A DNA stretch of 36,808 bases from Longimicrobiaceae bacterium (lineage in GTDB: Bacteria > Gemmatimonadota > Gemmatimonadetes > Longimicrobiales > Longimicrobiaceae), in contig JASLAX010000077.1 of the NCBI GenBank assembly GCA_030146875.1, positions 1 to 36,808 of the forward strand, in the 5' to 3' direction. Under the pieces are notes generated by a model. It searched no databases. It had not been told where the DNA came from and saw only the letters and a list, made by a program, of their open reading frames with translations. The stretch's first letter is position 1, and every line of letters begins with the position of its first letter. The position numbers and the translations under genes were made by a program. Of the stretch, positions 23,314 to 32,041 are shown piece after piece.

Positions 23314-25929
23314 ATGAAGCACGACTCCTTCGAGGATCCAGCAGGCAGGGCCGAGCCTGGAGCGGACCGACTGCTCGCGCGGTCCCGGCTCGCTATGGTG
23401 GTGCCGACCCTGGTCGTGTTCCTGTTCAGCGCCCTCGTCATCTGGTCCCTCGCGCGAACGGCGTCGGCCATCGACGCCATGCACCGCAGCGACGTCGCGG
23501 CCGCCGGGCTGAGGGAGCTGATGGAGCACGCCACCGCGGCCGACCGGGCGGAGGTCCTGCTGCACCGGACGGGCGCCCCGCTGGCCCGGGATGCCTACCA
23601 GCGCGAGGCCGCGGCTTTCGAGCGCGACGTTCGGTCCCTCCAGCACCGGCTGCTGGCATACGGGGACGCGGAGTCGATCGGACCCGTGGTGGAAAAGGCG
23701 GAGGACTGGCTGGCACACGTGCGAGCGACGCTGGCGTCTCCCACCGCCCCCCGGGTCGACTTCGGGTCGATCCTGCTGGCCGACCTCCGCCAGACGGCGC
23801 TCAGGATCAGCCGCGACGAGCAGGTTCGTCTCGAGCGGAGCCGCGAGGCCCGGCGGCGGCTCGTCTGGCTGACGCGCTTCCTGCTGCTCGCGGGCGCCGT
23901 GGTCAGCCTGCTCGCGCTGATCGGCGCGCGGGCCCATCTGCGGCGGGACGAGCGGGAGCAGGCCGAGTTCACGCACGCGCTGCGGGCCGCCAACCTCAAG
24001 CTGCAGGACCAGGCCGCCGCGGCCGGGCACGCCGCCGACGCCCTGGAGGAGGCGAACCGGCGCACCGCGCTGCTGCTGGAGTCCACCGGCGAGGGGATCT
24101 GCGGCGTGGACGCCGCCGGGCGATGCACGTTCATCAACCGTGCGGGCGCGACGCTCCTGGGCTACACCCCCGCGGAGCTGATGGGCCGCGAGCTGCACGC
24201 GACCGTCCACCGCGACCTCTCCGCCGGCGGGCACGCCGTGCGCGACTGCCCCATCCACCGAGTGCTGCGGACGGGGGAGGCGGCCCGCACCCTGGACGAC
24301 GTGCTCCGGCGCGCGGACGACGTGTCGTTCCCGGCCGAGGTCTCGGTGTTCCCCGTTCGCGAGGACGACATCCTGACGGGCGCCGTGCTGACGTTCTGCG
24401 ACATGTCCGAGGGCCGCAGGGCGCAGGCGCGGCTTCTCGCCTCCGAGGAGGAGCTGCGCACCCTGTTCGCGGCGATGACCGACGTGGTCCTGACCGTGGA
24501 CGAGGACGGCCGCTACACGCGCGTCGGAACCTCGGCGCACACCGGCGCCGGGCGCGCCGAGGAGGCGCTGCTCGGGCGCACGATCCGGGAGATCTTCCCC
24601 GCCGAGACCGCCGGGCGGTTCCTGAAGACGGTGGAGGAGGTACGCGCCACGATGGTCCCCGTGGCCGTCGACTACAGCCTGGTGGACGGCGGCGAGCCGA
24701 TCTGGTTCTCGGCGACCGTCTCGCCGCTGCGGGACGGGCGGGTGCTCTGGGTCGCCCGCGACGTGACCGAGCGCCGCCGGACGGAGGATGCGCTGCGGCG
24801 GAGCCAGGAGCAGCTCCTGCAGGCGCAGAAGATGGACGCCGTGGGGCAGCTGGCGAGCGGGATCGCGCACGACTTCAACAACCTGCTCACCGTGATCCGC
24901 GGCAACGCGCAGCTCCTGCTGCTGGACCTTCCGGGGAAGGGCCCCATGCGCGAGGAGCTGCGCGAGATCGACCACGCCAGCGAGCGTGCCGCGGCGCTGA
25001 CGCGGCAGCTGCTGACGTTCAGCCGCAACGAGATCACGCAGCCGCGCCTGGTGAGCCTGAACGACGTGGCGCGCGGCGCGGAAGGGCTGCTCGCGCGCCT
25101 GATCCGGGAGAACGTGGTGATCGCGATGAAGCTGGACCCGTCCGTGGGTCCGGTGCTGGCCGACCCGGCGCAGCTCGAGATGGTGATCGTGAACCTCTCG
25201 ATCAACGCGCGCGACGCCATGCCGGCGGGAGGTCGGTTGGAGATCGTCACCCGGCACGGGCGCGGTCCCGATGGGCCCACCGCCGTGCTGGAGGTGCGCG
25301 ACACCGGCCACGGGATGGACGAGGAGACCCGCGCTCGGCTCTTCGAGCCCTTCTTCACCACGAAGCCTCCCGGCCAGGGAACGGGCCTGGGGCTGGCGAG
25401 CGTCCACGGCGTCGTCACGCAGGCGTGCGGGACCATCGACGTGGACACCAGCCCGGGGCAGGGTACCACGTTCACCATCTCGCTCCCCGCTGCGGACGGA
25501 GATCGCTCCGGGGGGGCCGACCTGGAGGAGGCGCGGTGGGAGGCGGTGGGGCGCAGCGAGACCATCCTCCTGGTCGAGGACGATCCGGCCGTCCGCTCGC
25601 TGGTCACCCGGCTCCTGCGCCGCGCCGGCTACCAGGTGATCGCGGTCGCCACCGGAGAGCAGGCGCTCCGGAAGGTGACCGAGCGGCCGGACATCGCGCT
25701 GCTGGTGTCCGACGTGGTGATGCCGGGGATGAGTGGGCCGGAGCTGCTGGAGGAGCTGAGGCGCCGCCGAGTGGACACCTTCCCGGTGCTGCTGATGTCC
25801 GGGCACGCCGACGACCCGGTCCGGGTACAGCGCCTCGTGGACGGAGGTGTGCCCATCCTGTGGAAGCCCTTCACGCTCGGGGAGTTCCTCTCCAACACCC
25901 GCACGGTGCTGGCCGCGCGGCCCACGTAG
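23314..25929 (+). CDS. Membrane hybrid histidine kinase (PAS-PAS-HisKA-HATPase-REC)
   Basis: 871 residues. Two membrane spans (about 26-47 and 184-208) enclose a periplasmic helical sensor of about 135 residues. Two PAS domains follow: about 250-370 (ICGVDAAGRCTFINRAG, LLGYTPAELMG) and about 385-495. The histidine motif GIAHDFNNLLTV has H519. The ATPase domain has NLSINARDAM, DTGHGMDEE and GTGLGLASVHGVV. A receiver at the end has VEDD, D800 in LLVSDVVMPGM and Lys in LWKPFTL. The HDFNN subtype usually pairs with its own receiver. GAGGGA precedes the ATG at 23314 by 8 nt; in-frame ATGs at 23236 and 23263 are less likely. A 15-bp terminator follows the gene. Confidence 0.92.
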   Translation: MKHDSFEDPAGRAEPGADRLLARSRLAMVVPTLVVFLFSALVIWSLARTASAIDAMHRSDVAAAGLRELMEHATAADRAEVLLHRTGAPLARDAYQREAAAFERDVRSLQHRLLAYGDAESIGPVVEKAEDWLAHVRATLASPTAPRVDFGSILLADLRQTALRISRDEQVRLERSREARRRLVWLTRFLLLAGAVVSLLALIGARAHLRRDEREQAEFTHALRAANLKLQDQAAAAGHAADALEEANRRTALLLESTGEGICGVDAAGRCTFINRAGATLLGYTPAELMGRELHATVHRDLSAGGHAVRDCPIHRVLRTGEAARTLDDVLRRADDVSFPAEVSVFPVREDDILTGAVLTFCDMSEGRRAQARLLASEEELRTLFAAMTDVVLTVDEDGRYTRVGTSAHTGAGRAEEALLGRTIREIFPAETAGRFLKTVEEVRATMVPVAVDYSLVDGGEPIWFSATVSPLRDGRVLWVARDVTERRRTEDALRRSQEQLLQAQKMDAVGQLASGIAHDFNNLLTVIRGNAQLLLLDLPGKGPMREELREIDHASERAAALTRQLLTFSRNEITQPRLVSLNDVARGAEGLLARLIRENVVIAMKLDPSVGPVLADPAQLEMVIVNLSINARDAMPAGGRLEIVTRHGRGPDGPTAVLEVRDTGHGMDEETRARLFEPFFTTKPPGQGTGLGLASVHGVVTQACGTIDVDTSPGQGTTFTISLPAADGDRSGGADLEEARWEAVGRSETILLVEDDPAVRSLVTRLLRRAGYQVIAVATGEQALRKVTERPDIALLVSDVVMPGMSGPELLEELRRRRVDTFPVLLMSGHADDPVRVQRLVDGGVPILWKPFTLGEFLSNTRTVLAARPT

Positions 25930-25984
25930 GACCGCCCCACGACCCGGGGACCGACCCGGATCCGGTCGCCGTACGGATTTCGGA

Positions 25985-26018
25985 CAGCGAGCCGCACCCA
26001 TCCGGGTGCGGCTCGCTG
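25985..26018 (+). terminator. Strong intrinsic terminator
   Basis: A perfect 15-bp stem, 25985-25999 (CAGCGAGCCGCACCC) with 26004-26018, closes on an ATCC loop and is followed by CGTTTT. It ends transcription of the hybrid kinase gene, 56 bp past its stop. This is the clearest terminator in the window. Confidence 0.88.
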
Positions 26019-26091
26019 CGTTTTCCCCGCCCGCACGCTGGGTTCGCGCTCCCCGGTGCGCCGGACCGGATCTTCCCTCTGTGAGGGATGG

Positions 26092-26469
26092 TCACCCGGC
26101 GCCCACCTCCCGCCCGGTCACCCAGCAGAGCACGCGGTGGAGCTCGTCCAGGTCGATCGGCTTCTGCATGAACTCCTCGGCACCGAGGGCACGCACCGTC
26201 TCCGGCATCGCAGGGTCCAGGGTCCCGCTCACCACCACGACAGGGATGCCGGACGTCCTGGACGAGCTCTTCAGGCGCTTCAGCGCGGCCGTCCCGTTGC
26301 CGCCCGGCATGTTGATGTCCAGGACGATCGCGTCCGGGGGGGTGCGCACCGCGAACATGAGCGCCTGCATGGCGTCCATGGCCACGTCGACCTCCCAGCC
26401 ACGACCCTGGAGCGCCGACCGGAACAGGAAGGTCAGCACTTCGTCGTCGTCCGCGACCAGGACTCTCAT
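26092..26469 (-). CDS. Single-domain response regulator
   Basis: 125 residues, receiver only: MRVLVADDDE, phospho-acceptor D51 in IVLDINMPGGNG, Ser in VVVSGT and Lys in FMQKPIDLDEL. There is no output domain. GGGGAAGAG precedes the ATG. Its start lies only 18 bp from the start of the divergent Hpt gene, so the two probably act in one phosphorelay. Confidence 0.9.
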   Translation of the reverse strand: MRVLVADDDEVLTFLFRSALQGRGWEVDVAMDAMQALMFAVRTPPDAIVLDINMPGGNGTAALKRLKSSSRTSGIPVVVVSGTLDPAMPETVRALGAEEFMQKPIDLDELHRVLCWVTGREVGAG

Positions 26470-26487
26470 CTCTTCCCCGAGGCTGGA

Positions 26488-26892
26488 ATGACCCCACCGA
26501 GCGCCACCTACGCGACCGCGGCGGCCACCGGGCTGCCCCCGTCCCTGGACCCGGAGACCTTCGCCCGCCTGCGCCGCTGGGGGGGAGAGAAACTCGTGCA
26601 CGATCTGCTCCATCTCTTCCGGGCATACGCCCCGGAGCGCATCTCGGCGCTGCGGATCGCCCTGGTCGCCGGGTCCGCCGCCCGCGCGGGGGCATCGGCC
26701 CACGCGCTGCGATCGAGCTGCGGACAGCTGGGCGCCACGCGGATGGCGGAGCTGTGCGCGCACGTCGAGCGGCTCACCGCCGACGACGACCTGGGCGGCA
26801 TCACGGGAGCGGCCGACGAGCTGGAGCGGGAGCTGGGCCTCTACCTTCTCGCCCTGGGGGGCGCAGGGGTCGTCGAGGAGCGAGCCGCGTGA
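26488..26892 (+). CDS. Hpt-domain phosphotransfer protein
   Basis: 134 residues, mostly helical. The phosphotransfer motif is SAHALRSSCGQLGATRMAELC with H72, matching the Hpt consensus H-x-L-(K/R)-S-x3-LGA. An N-terminal helix region LDPETFARLRRWGG and the LVHDLLHLFRAYAPERISAL helix are as in other Hpt proteins. It should shuttle phosphate between receivers of hybrid kinases and free receivers. GAGG is 7 nt upstream of the ATG. It is the first gene of the plus-strand series; the MHYT-like kinase starts 109 bp downstream. Confidence 0.85.
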   Translation: MTPPSATYATAAATGLPPSLDPETFARLRRWGGEKLVHDLLHLFRAYAPERISALRIALVAGSAARAGASAHALRSSCGQLGATRMAELCAHVERLTADDDLGGITGAADELERELGLYLLALGGAGVVEERAA

Positions 26893-27001
26893 GGGCCGCG
26901 AGCAGACACCGCCGGCCGGCCGCGCTGGGACACCCCGCGGGGGTGAGCGCGGACCCCACGCGCGCGCGGCCGCTCGCCCCACACTCCACCGGGACGGCAC
27001 C

Positions 27002-29371
27002 ATGACGATCCACTACCACGACGGCCTGGTCGCGCTCTCGGTGCTCGTCTTCCTGAACGCCGCGTACACGGCGCTCGGCCTGACGCGCGAGGTGGGCGCG
27101 TCCCGCGGCCGCGTCCGCGCCGCCTGGCTCGCGGCGGGCAGCCTCTGCATGGCCGCCGGCATCTGGAGCATGCAGTTCGGAATGCCGGCGCCCCACCTTC
27201 CCGTGCTCGTCGCCCTCAGCGTTCCCCTGGCGCTCCTCTCCATCGCGGCGGCCGCCCTGGCCTCGCTCGTCGCCCTGCTGGTCGCGGCGCGGGAACGGGC
27301 CTCCGGAACGCTCCTCCTGGGCGCGGCGCTGGTCATGGGGGGGGCGATCGGGGGCATGCGCCACCTGGGCGTGGCCCTCCTCTGGCAGGACGGCATGGTC
27401 CACCTGTCCGCCGCCGTCGTGGCGGGGTCGGTCCTGGCGGCGGTCGCCCCGTGCTGGCTCGCGCTGGCGCTCCAGCGGCGCTTCCGCGGAGCCGGTGGCC
27501 TGCGCTCCGACGCCGGGCGGGCCGCGAGCGCGGCGGCCCTCGGCGTGGCGGTGGCGGGCGCGCAGTACGTGGGGACGTTCTCGCCGAACGGCGCGGCGGA
27601 GCTGGACGGAGGCACTCTCCTGCACGCGGACGGGCTGGCGATGGCCGTGCCCGCCGGGGCCCTGCTGGTCGTCCTCCTCACCGTGCTCGCCACCACCATG
27701 GAGCGCCGCATCGGCGCGGCGCGCGGCGAGCTCGACGAGCGCTTCCGGAGCCTCGTGGAGGGCTCTCCCGACGGCCTCCTCGTCCACGGAGCGGAGGGCA
27801 TCCTCTTCGCCAACGCCGTGGCCATGCGCCTGCTGGGGCAGCGTCACCGCGGCGACCCGGCGGGTGGCCGCAGCCCCGTGATGCTCCCCCGCGGGCTGCG
27901 CGCCATCGCCGACGACGCGGTGGCGGCCCTCCTGAACCAGGGGCTGGACCAGCCCCTCACCCGGCACGCCACCTTCGCCCGGGCGGGCGAGACGGTCTGG
28001 GCCGAGGTCACCGTCAGCGCCCTGATGTACGACGGCGTTCCCGCCGCCCAGCTGGTGCTGCGCGACGTCACCTCCCGCCGGCGCGACGAGGAGGCGCTGC
28101 GGAGCCAGGGAGCGCTGATCGAGCAGCAGCGCGAGTACCTCCGGGCCGTGATCGATGCCTCGCCCACGGTGATCGCCGCCAAGGACGGCGAGGGGCGCTA
28201 CACCCTCGCCAACCTGGCGCTGGCGAACCTCTACGGCACCACGGTCGCGGGGCTGCTGGGGAGGCGGGACGCCGAGTTCACCGCCGACCCGGCCGCGGTG
28301 GAGCGGTTCCTGGCGGACGACCGCGCGGTCATCGCCACCGGGCGCAGCCTGCTGATCGCCGAGGAGCCGGTGATCGACGCCGCGGGGCGGACCCGGTGGT
28401 TCCAGACCCGCAAGGTGCGCCTGGTGCCGGCGACCGGCCGGAACCCCCAGGTGCTCGTGCTGGCCACCGACATCACCGACCGGAAGATGGTGGAGCGGGA
28501 GCTGCTCCGCGCAAAGGACGCCGCGGAGGTGGCCAGCGTGGCCAAGAGCGAGTTCCTGGCCAGCATGAGCCACGAGCTGCGCACGCCCCTGAACTCGGTG
28601 ATCGGCTTCGCGAGCGTGCTCCGGAAGAACCGGCAGGGCCGCATGACGCACGGGGACATCGTGTACCTGGACCGCATCCATGCCAACGGCGGGCACCTGC
28701 TGGGCCTCATCAACGCCGTGCTGGACCTCTCCAAGATCGAGGCGGGGGAGATGGAGGTGGAGCGGCGGCCGGTGGCGCTGGGCCCACTGGTGGCGGATAC
28801 GCTGGCCGAGCTCGCCGGCTCCACCCAGGGCGGGAGCGTGGCGCTGCGGGCGAGCGTGCCGGAGGGGCTCGCCCCGGTGGAGACCGACGCGGTGAAGCTG
28901 AAGCAGGTGCTCATCAACCTGGTGGGGAACGCCCTGAAGTTCACGGAGCGGGGGAGCGTGACGGTGACCGTCACCGCCGATCCCGCCACGGGGCGCGCGC
29001 TGCGCCTGGAGGTCCGGGACACGGGCATCGGGATCCCGCAGGACCGCCTGGGGGCGATCTTCGGCGCGTTCCAGCAGAGCGAGGGCGGGATCGGGAGGCG
29101 CTACGGCGGCACCGGCCTGGGGCTGACCATCTCGCGCTCGCTCTGCGGGCTGATGGGTCACCGTCTGGAGGTCAGCAGCAAGGAGGGCGCCGGCTCGACC
29201 TTCGTCGTGGAGCTGGCCGGCGATGCCGGGAACGCGCGGCCCGTTCGGCCGCGGGACGGGGCCGCGGCGGAGGTGGCCGCGTCCCCCAGTCCCCCCACCC
29301 CGATCCGGCGGCGCGAGCCCGCCCCCCGGCTCTCCGCCGTGGCCGCCCCCGCGGCGCTCGACCTCCGGTGA
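27002..29371 (+). CDS. MHYT-like membrane sensor histidine kinase
   Basis: 789 residues. Residues 1-230 form about seven membrane spans laid out like the MHYT domain (HYHDGLVALSVLV, NAAYTALGL), which has been proposed to sense gases through a metal. The three signature motifs are altered: GIWSMQFGM (53-61) instead of WSMHFIGM, GGMRHLGV (117-124), and GAQYVGT (186-192) instead of GMHYTGM. Two PAS domains follow (about 245-360 and 375-490), then HisKA with H524 in SMSHELRTPLNSVIGF and an ATPase domain with LINLVGNALKFT, DTGIGIPQDRL and GGTGLGL. There is no receiver. Its stop overlaps the start of a hidden 47-codon gene (GTGA). The kinase core is a close paralogue of that at 29891. Confidence 0.9.
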   Translation: MTIHYHDGLVALSVLVFLNAAYTALGLTREVGASRGRVRAAWLAAGSLCMAAGIWSMQFGMPAPHLPVLVALSVPLALLSIAAAALASLVALLVAARERASGTLLLGAALVMGGAIGGMRHLGVALLWQDGMVHLSAAVVAGSVLAAVAPCWLALALQRRFRGAGGLRSDAGRAASAAALGVAVAGAQYVGTFSPNGAAELDGGTLLHADGLAMAVPAGALLVVLLTVLATTMERRIGAARGELDERFRSLVEGSPDGLLVHGAEGILFANAVAMRLLGQRHRGDPAGGRSPVMLPRGLRAIADDAVAALLNQGLDQPLTRHATFARAGETVWAEVTVSALMYDGVPAAQLVLRDVTSRRRDEEALRSQGALIEQQREYLRAVIDASPTVIAAKDGEGRYTLANLALANLYGTTVAGLLGRRDAEFTADPAAVERFLADDRAVIATGRSLLIAEEPVIDAAGRTRWFQTRKVRLVPATGRNPQVLVLATDITDRKMVERELLRAKDAAEVASVAKSEFLASMSHELRTPLNSVIGFASVLRKNRQGRMTHGDIVYLDRIHANGGHLLGLINAVLDLSKIEAGEMEVERRPVALGPLVADTLAELAGSTQGGSVALRASVPEGLAPVETDAVKLKQVLINLVGNALKFTERGSVTVTVTADPATGRALRLEVRDTGIGIPQDRLGAIFGAFQQSEGGIGRRYGGTGLGLTISRSLCGLMGHRLEVSSKEGAGSTFVVELAGDAGNARPVRPRDGAAAEVAASPSPPTPIRRREPAPRLSAVAAPAALDLR

Positions 29372-29511
29372 GGGGTGCCCGCGCGGTCCCGCGAATCCGA
29401 CCCGGCCGGCCGGGCACGGCCGCACGGCTCCGAGAGGAGCTGGAGGAAGAGTTCGAAGCGTACCTGCGGCGCCTGCCGCCGGCCACCCGCGCCAAGGAGA
29501 CCGAGTCATGA
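29368..29511 (+). CDS. Hidden 47-residue coupling protein between kinase and receiver
   Basis: A frame starting with GTG at 29368, overlapping the kinase stop by four bases (GTGA), and ending in TGA at 29509-29511, overlapping the receiver start by four bases (ATGA). The product reads VRGARAVPRIRPGRPG, then a strongly helical, charged tail: RLREELEEEFEAYLRR, LPPATRAKETES. It fills the 136-bp gap exactly and carries the AAGGAG ribosome binding site of the next gene inside its own tail. No known family. The charge pattern fits a short amphipathic helix that could bind the kinase or receiver. It could also be only a coupling leader. Confidence 0.55.
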   Translation: MRGARAVPRIRPGRPGTAARLREELEEEFEAYLRRLPPATRAKETES

Positions 29512-29891
29512 GAATCGCCATCGTAGAGGACAACCCCGACAACCGGCTGCTCCTGGACGCGCTGCTGGCCGACCGCGCCGAGCTCGACATGTACGAGACG
29601 GGGCCCGAGGCGCTGGCGGGGCTGCCGAGCCGGCGCCCCGACCTGATGCTGCTCGACATCTCCCTCCCGGGGATGGACGGTGTGCAGGTGCTCGGTGCGA
29701 TCCGCGCCGACCCCGCGCTTCGCGACCTCCCCGTGATCGCGCTCACCGCGCACGCCATGTCGGGCGACCGCGACCGCTTCCTGCTGGCGGGGTTCGACGC
29801 CTACCTCAGCAAGCCCATCGTGGACGAGGAGCTGCTCTTCGGCGCGATCGACGAGCTCGTGCGGGCCGTCCCCACCGCGTCGGCCGGCTGA
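29508..29891 (+). CDS. Single-domain response regulator
   Basis: 127 residues, receiver only: MRIAIVEDNPDNRLLL, D50 in LMLLDISLPGMDG, Thr in IALTAHAMSGDRDRF and Lys in YLSKPI. This subtype is typical of receivers split off from hybrid kinases. AAGGAG sits 8 nt before the ATG. It overlaps the hidden small gene upstream (ATGA) and the hybrid kinase downstream (TGATG). It is the likely direct partner of the MHYT-like kinase, which lacks its own receiver. Confidence 0.92.
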   Translation: MRIAIVEDNPDNRLLLDALLADRAELDMYETGPEALAGLPSRRPDLMLLDISLPGMDGVQVLGAIRADPALRDLPVIALTAHAMSGDRDRFLLAGFDAYLSKPIVDEELLFGAIDELVRAVPTASAG

Positions 29892-32041
29892 TGCGCCCCC
29901 GCCGCCGTCCGGCGGCTCCCCGGTCCCTCGCCGGAACGCCCGCCCGCAAGGACGACCGGCCGAGGGAGGCGGAGGCCCCCTGCGCCTCCCCCGGCTGCGC
30001 CAGCCGCTCGGCGGAGCTGCGCCGGTCGGTGGGGGAGCTGTCCGCGCGGCTCGAGGCACAGAACGACGTGCTGGAGCGCCAGGCGCAGGTGATCGACGCC
30101 TGCCCCAACCTGATCGTCGTGAAGGACTGGCACGGGCGCTTCACGCTGGCCAACCGCGACGTCGCCGAAGCGTACGGGACCACCGTGGAGGAGATGGTGG
30201 GCAGGTGCGACGCCGACTTCAGCCCGGACGCGCGCCAGGTGGAGAAGTACCTCCTTTCCGACCGCGAGGTGATGACCACCGGCCGCAGCGTGTTCATCCC
30301 AGAGGAGTCCATCACCAACGCCGGCGGAGAGACCATCTGGCTGCAGACGCGCAAGGTGCCGCTCGCCGCACGCGACGGCCGGCCCCGGCAGGTGCTGGTG
30401 GTGTGCACCGACATCACGGCACGGAAGCACGTGGAGCTGGAGCTGATCCGGGCCAAGGAGGACGCCGAGGTGGCGAGCCACGCGAAGAGCGCCTTCCTCT
30501 CCAGCATGAGCCACGAGCTGCGCACCCCGCTGAACTCGGTGATCGGCTTCGCGAACGTGCTGCGGAAGAACCGGGAAGGGCGGCTGACCGCGCAGGAGAT
30601 CACCTACCTGGAGCGCATCCTCACCAACGGGAAGCACCTGCTGGGCCTCATCAACGACGTCCTGGACCTCTCCAAGGTGGAGGCGGGGAAGGCGGAGGTC
30701 GAGATCCGCCCGGTGGCGCTCGACCGGCTGGTGGTGGACACCCTGGCTGCCCTGAACGGCGCCGAGCGCTTCCCGGGCGTGCGGGTCATCGCCTCCGTCC
30801 CGGAGGGGATGGCGCCGGTGGCGGCGGATGAGGGGAAGCTCAAGCAGGTGATCATCAACCTGGTCGGGAACGCCATCCGGTTCACGGAGCACGGCAGCGT
30901 CACGGTCTCGGTCGTGGTGGCCGAGGGCACGCGCGTGCCGGTGCGGATCGACGTCGCCGACACCGGCCCCGGGATCCCCGCCGACCGCCTGCTCGCGATC
31001 TTCGAAGCCTTCGAGCAGGCGGACAGCGGGACCGCCCGGACCCACGGCGGCACCGGGCTGGGCCTCACCATCTCGCGCTCCCTCTGCGACCTCCTGGGCT
31101 ACCGGCTGGAGGTGGCGAGCGAGGTGGGAGCCGGCTCCACCTTCAGCATCGTCCTGGCTCCGGCGGCGCTCGCCTCGTCGGGCGGGCCGGAGCTCGTCCC
31201 CTTCGCCGTGCCCCGCCCGGAGGAGCCCGCCGACCCCGCCACGGTAGCGGGGAAGCTGGTCCTGGTGATCGACGGCGACGCGGACGCGCGGAGCCTGCTG
31301 GCCGGACTGGTCAGGGAGGCGGGGTGCCGCACGGTCGCGGCGAGCACGGGCGAGGAGGCGCTGGACCTGGCGCGGGAGATCCGGCCCGACCTGATCACGC
31401 TGGACCTGCTCCTCCCCGGGATGAGCGGGCCCCGGGTGCTCCGCGCCCTCAAGGCGGACCCGGAGACGCGGTCGATCCCCGTGGTGGTGGTGAGCGTGGA
31501 CTCCCGGGCGAGCCGGGGCAGCGTGCTGGGCGCCGTGGACATGGTCTCGAAGCCGGTCGACCGGAGCGAGCTGAGGGCCGCCCTGCGCCGGAACCTGGCG
31601 CCCCACCGGCGGCGCGTGCTGGTGGTGGACGACGAGGCCGACGCGCGCGAGATCCTGTCGCACTACCTGTGCGAGGAGGGGATGGAGGTGAGGACCGCCG
31701 CGTGCGGCGCCGACGCGCTCCGCGAGCTGGACCGCTGGCCCCCCGACGTGATCGTGATGGACCTCCTGATGCCCGGCCTGAGCGGCCCCGGGCTCGTGGA
31801 GCAGATGCGGCTCCGCGGGTGCGAGAAGGTGCCCGTGCTGGTGGTCACCGCGGCCGACCTGGGAACGCGGCAGCTCGACGTCCTGCGCACCCAGGTGCAG
31901 GCGGTGATCCGCAAGGGCGCGGAGCTGGAGTCGGAGCTCGTCTCGATCCTCCGCGCGGTGCTGGAGCGCGGCGGCGGTCCGGCTCTCGTCCCCGCCGCTC
32001 CGGCGCCCCTCACCGCTGCCGCAGCGCCGCCGGGCCCGTGA
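29891..32041 (+). CDS. Soluble hybrid histidine kinase with two receivers
   Basis: 716 residues, no membrane span. After a short basic N-terminus and a coiled segment (SRSAELRRSVGELSARLEAQ) come one PAS domain (about 70-180; NLIVVKDWHGRFTLANRD), HisKA with H208 in SMSHELRTPLNSVIGF, and an ATPase domain (INLVGNAIRFTEHGS, DTGPGIPADRL, GGTGLGL). Two receivers follow: the first has D505 in LITLDLLLPGMSG but a weakened acidic pocket (LVIDGDAD); the second has VVDDEAD, D624 in VIVMDLLMPGLSG and a Lys in VIRKGAEL. From PAS to ATPase it closely resembles the kinase at 27002, suggesting duplication inside the operon. The start overlaps the receiver stop by one base. Confidence 0.92.
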   Translation: MRPRRRPAAPRSLAGTPARKDDRPREAEAPCASPGCASRSAELRRSVGELSARLEAQNDVLERQAQVIDACPNLIVVKDWHGRFTLANRDVAEAYGTTVEEMVGRCDADFSPDARQVEKYLLSDREVMTTGRSVFIPEESITNAGGETIWLQTRKVPLAARDGRPRQVLVVCTDITARKHVELELIRAKEDAEVASHAKSAFLSSMSHELRTPLNSVIGFANVLRKNREGRLTAQEITYLERILTNGKHLLGLINDVLDLSKVEAGKAEVEIRPVALDRLVVDTLAALNGAERFPGVRVIASVPEGMAPVAADEGKLKQVIINLVGNAIRFTEHGSVTVSVVVAEGTRVPVRIDVADTGPGIPADRLLAIFEAFEQADSGTARTHGGTGLGLTISRSLCDLLGYRLEVASEVGAGSTFSIVLAPAALASSGGPELVPFAVPRPEEPADPATVAGKLVLVIDGDADARSLLAGLVREAGCRTVAASTGEEALDLAREIRPDLITLDLLLPGMSGPRVLRALKADPETRSIPVVVVSVDSRASRGSVLGAVDMVSKPVDRSELRAALRRNLAPHRRRVLVVDDEADAREILSHYLCEEGMEVRTAACGADALRELDRWPPDVIVMDLLMPGLSGPGLVEQMRLRGCEKVPVLVVTAADLGTRQLDVLRTQVQAVIRKGAELESELVSILRAVLERGGGPALVPAAPAPLTAAAAPPGP

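Noticed and set aside
29891..32041. tRNA or attachment-site scars between the coupled signalling genes
   Set aside because: All junctions are 1-4 base overlaps with no repeats or foreign composition.
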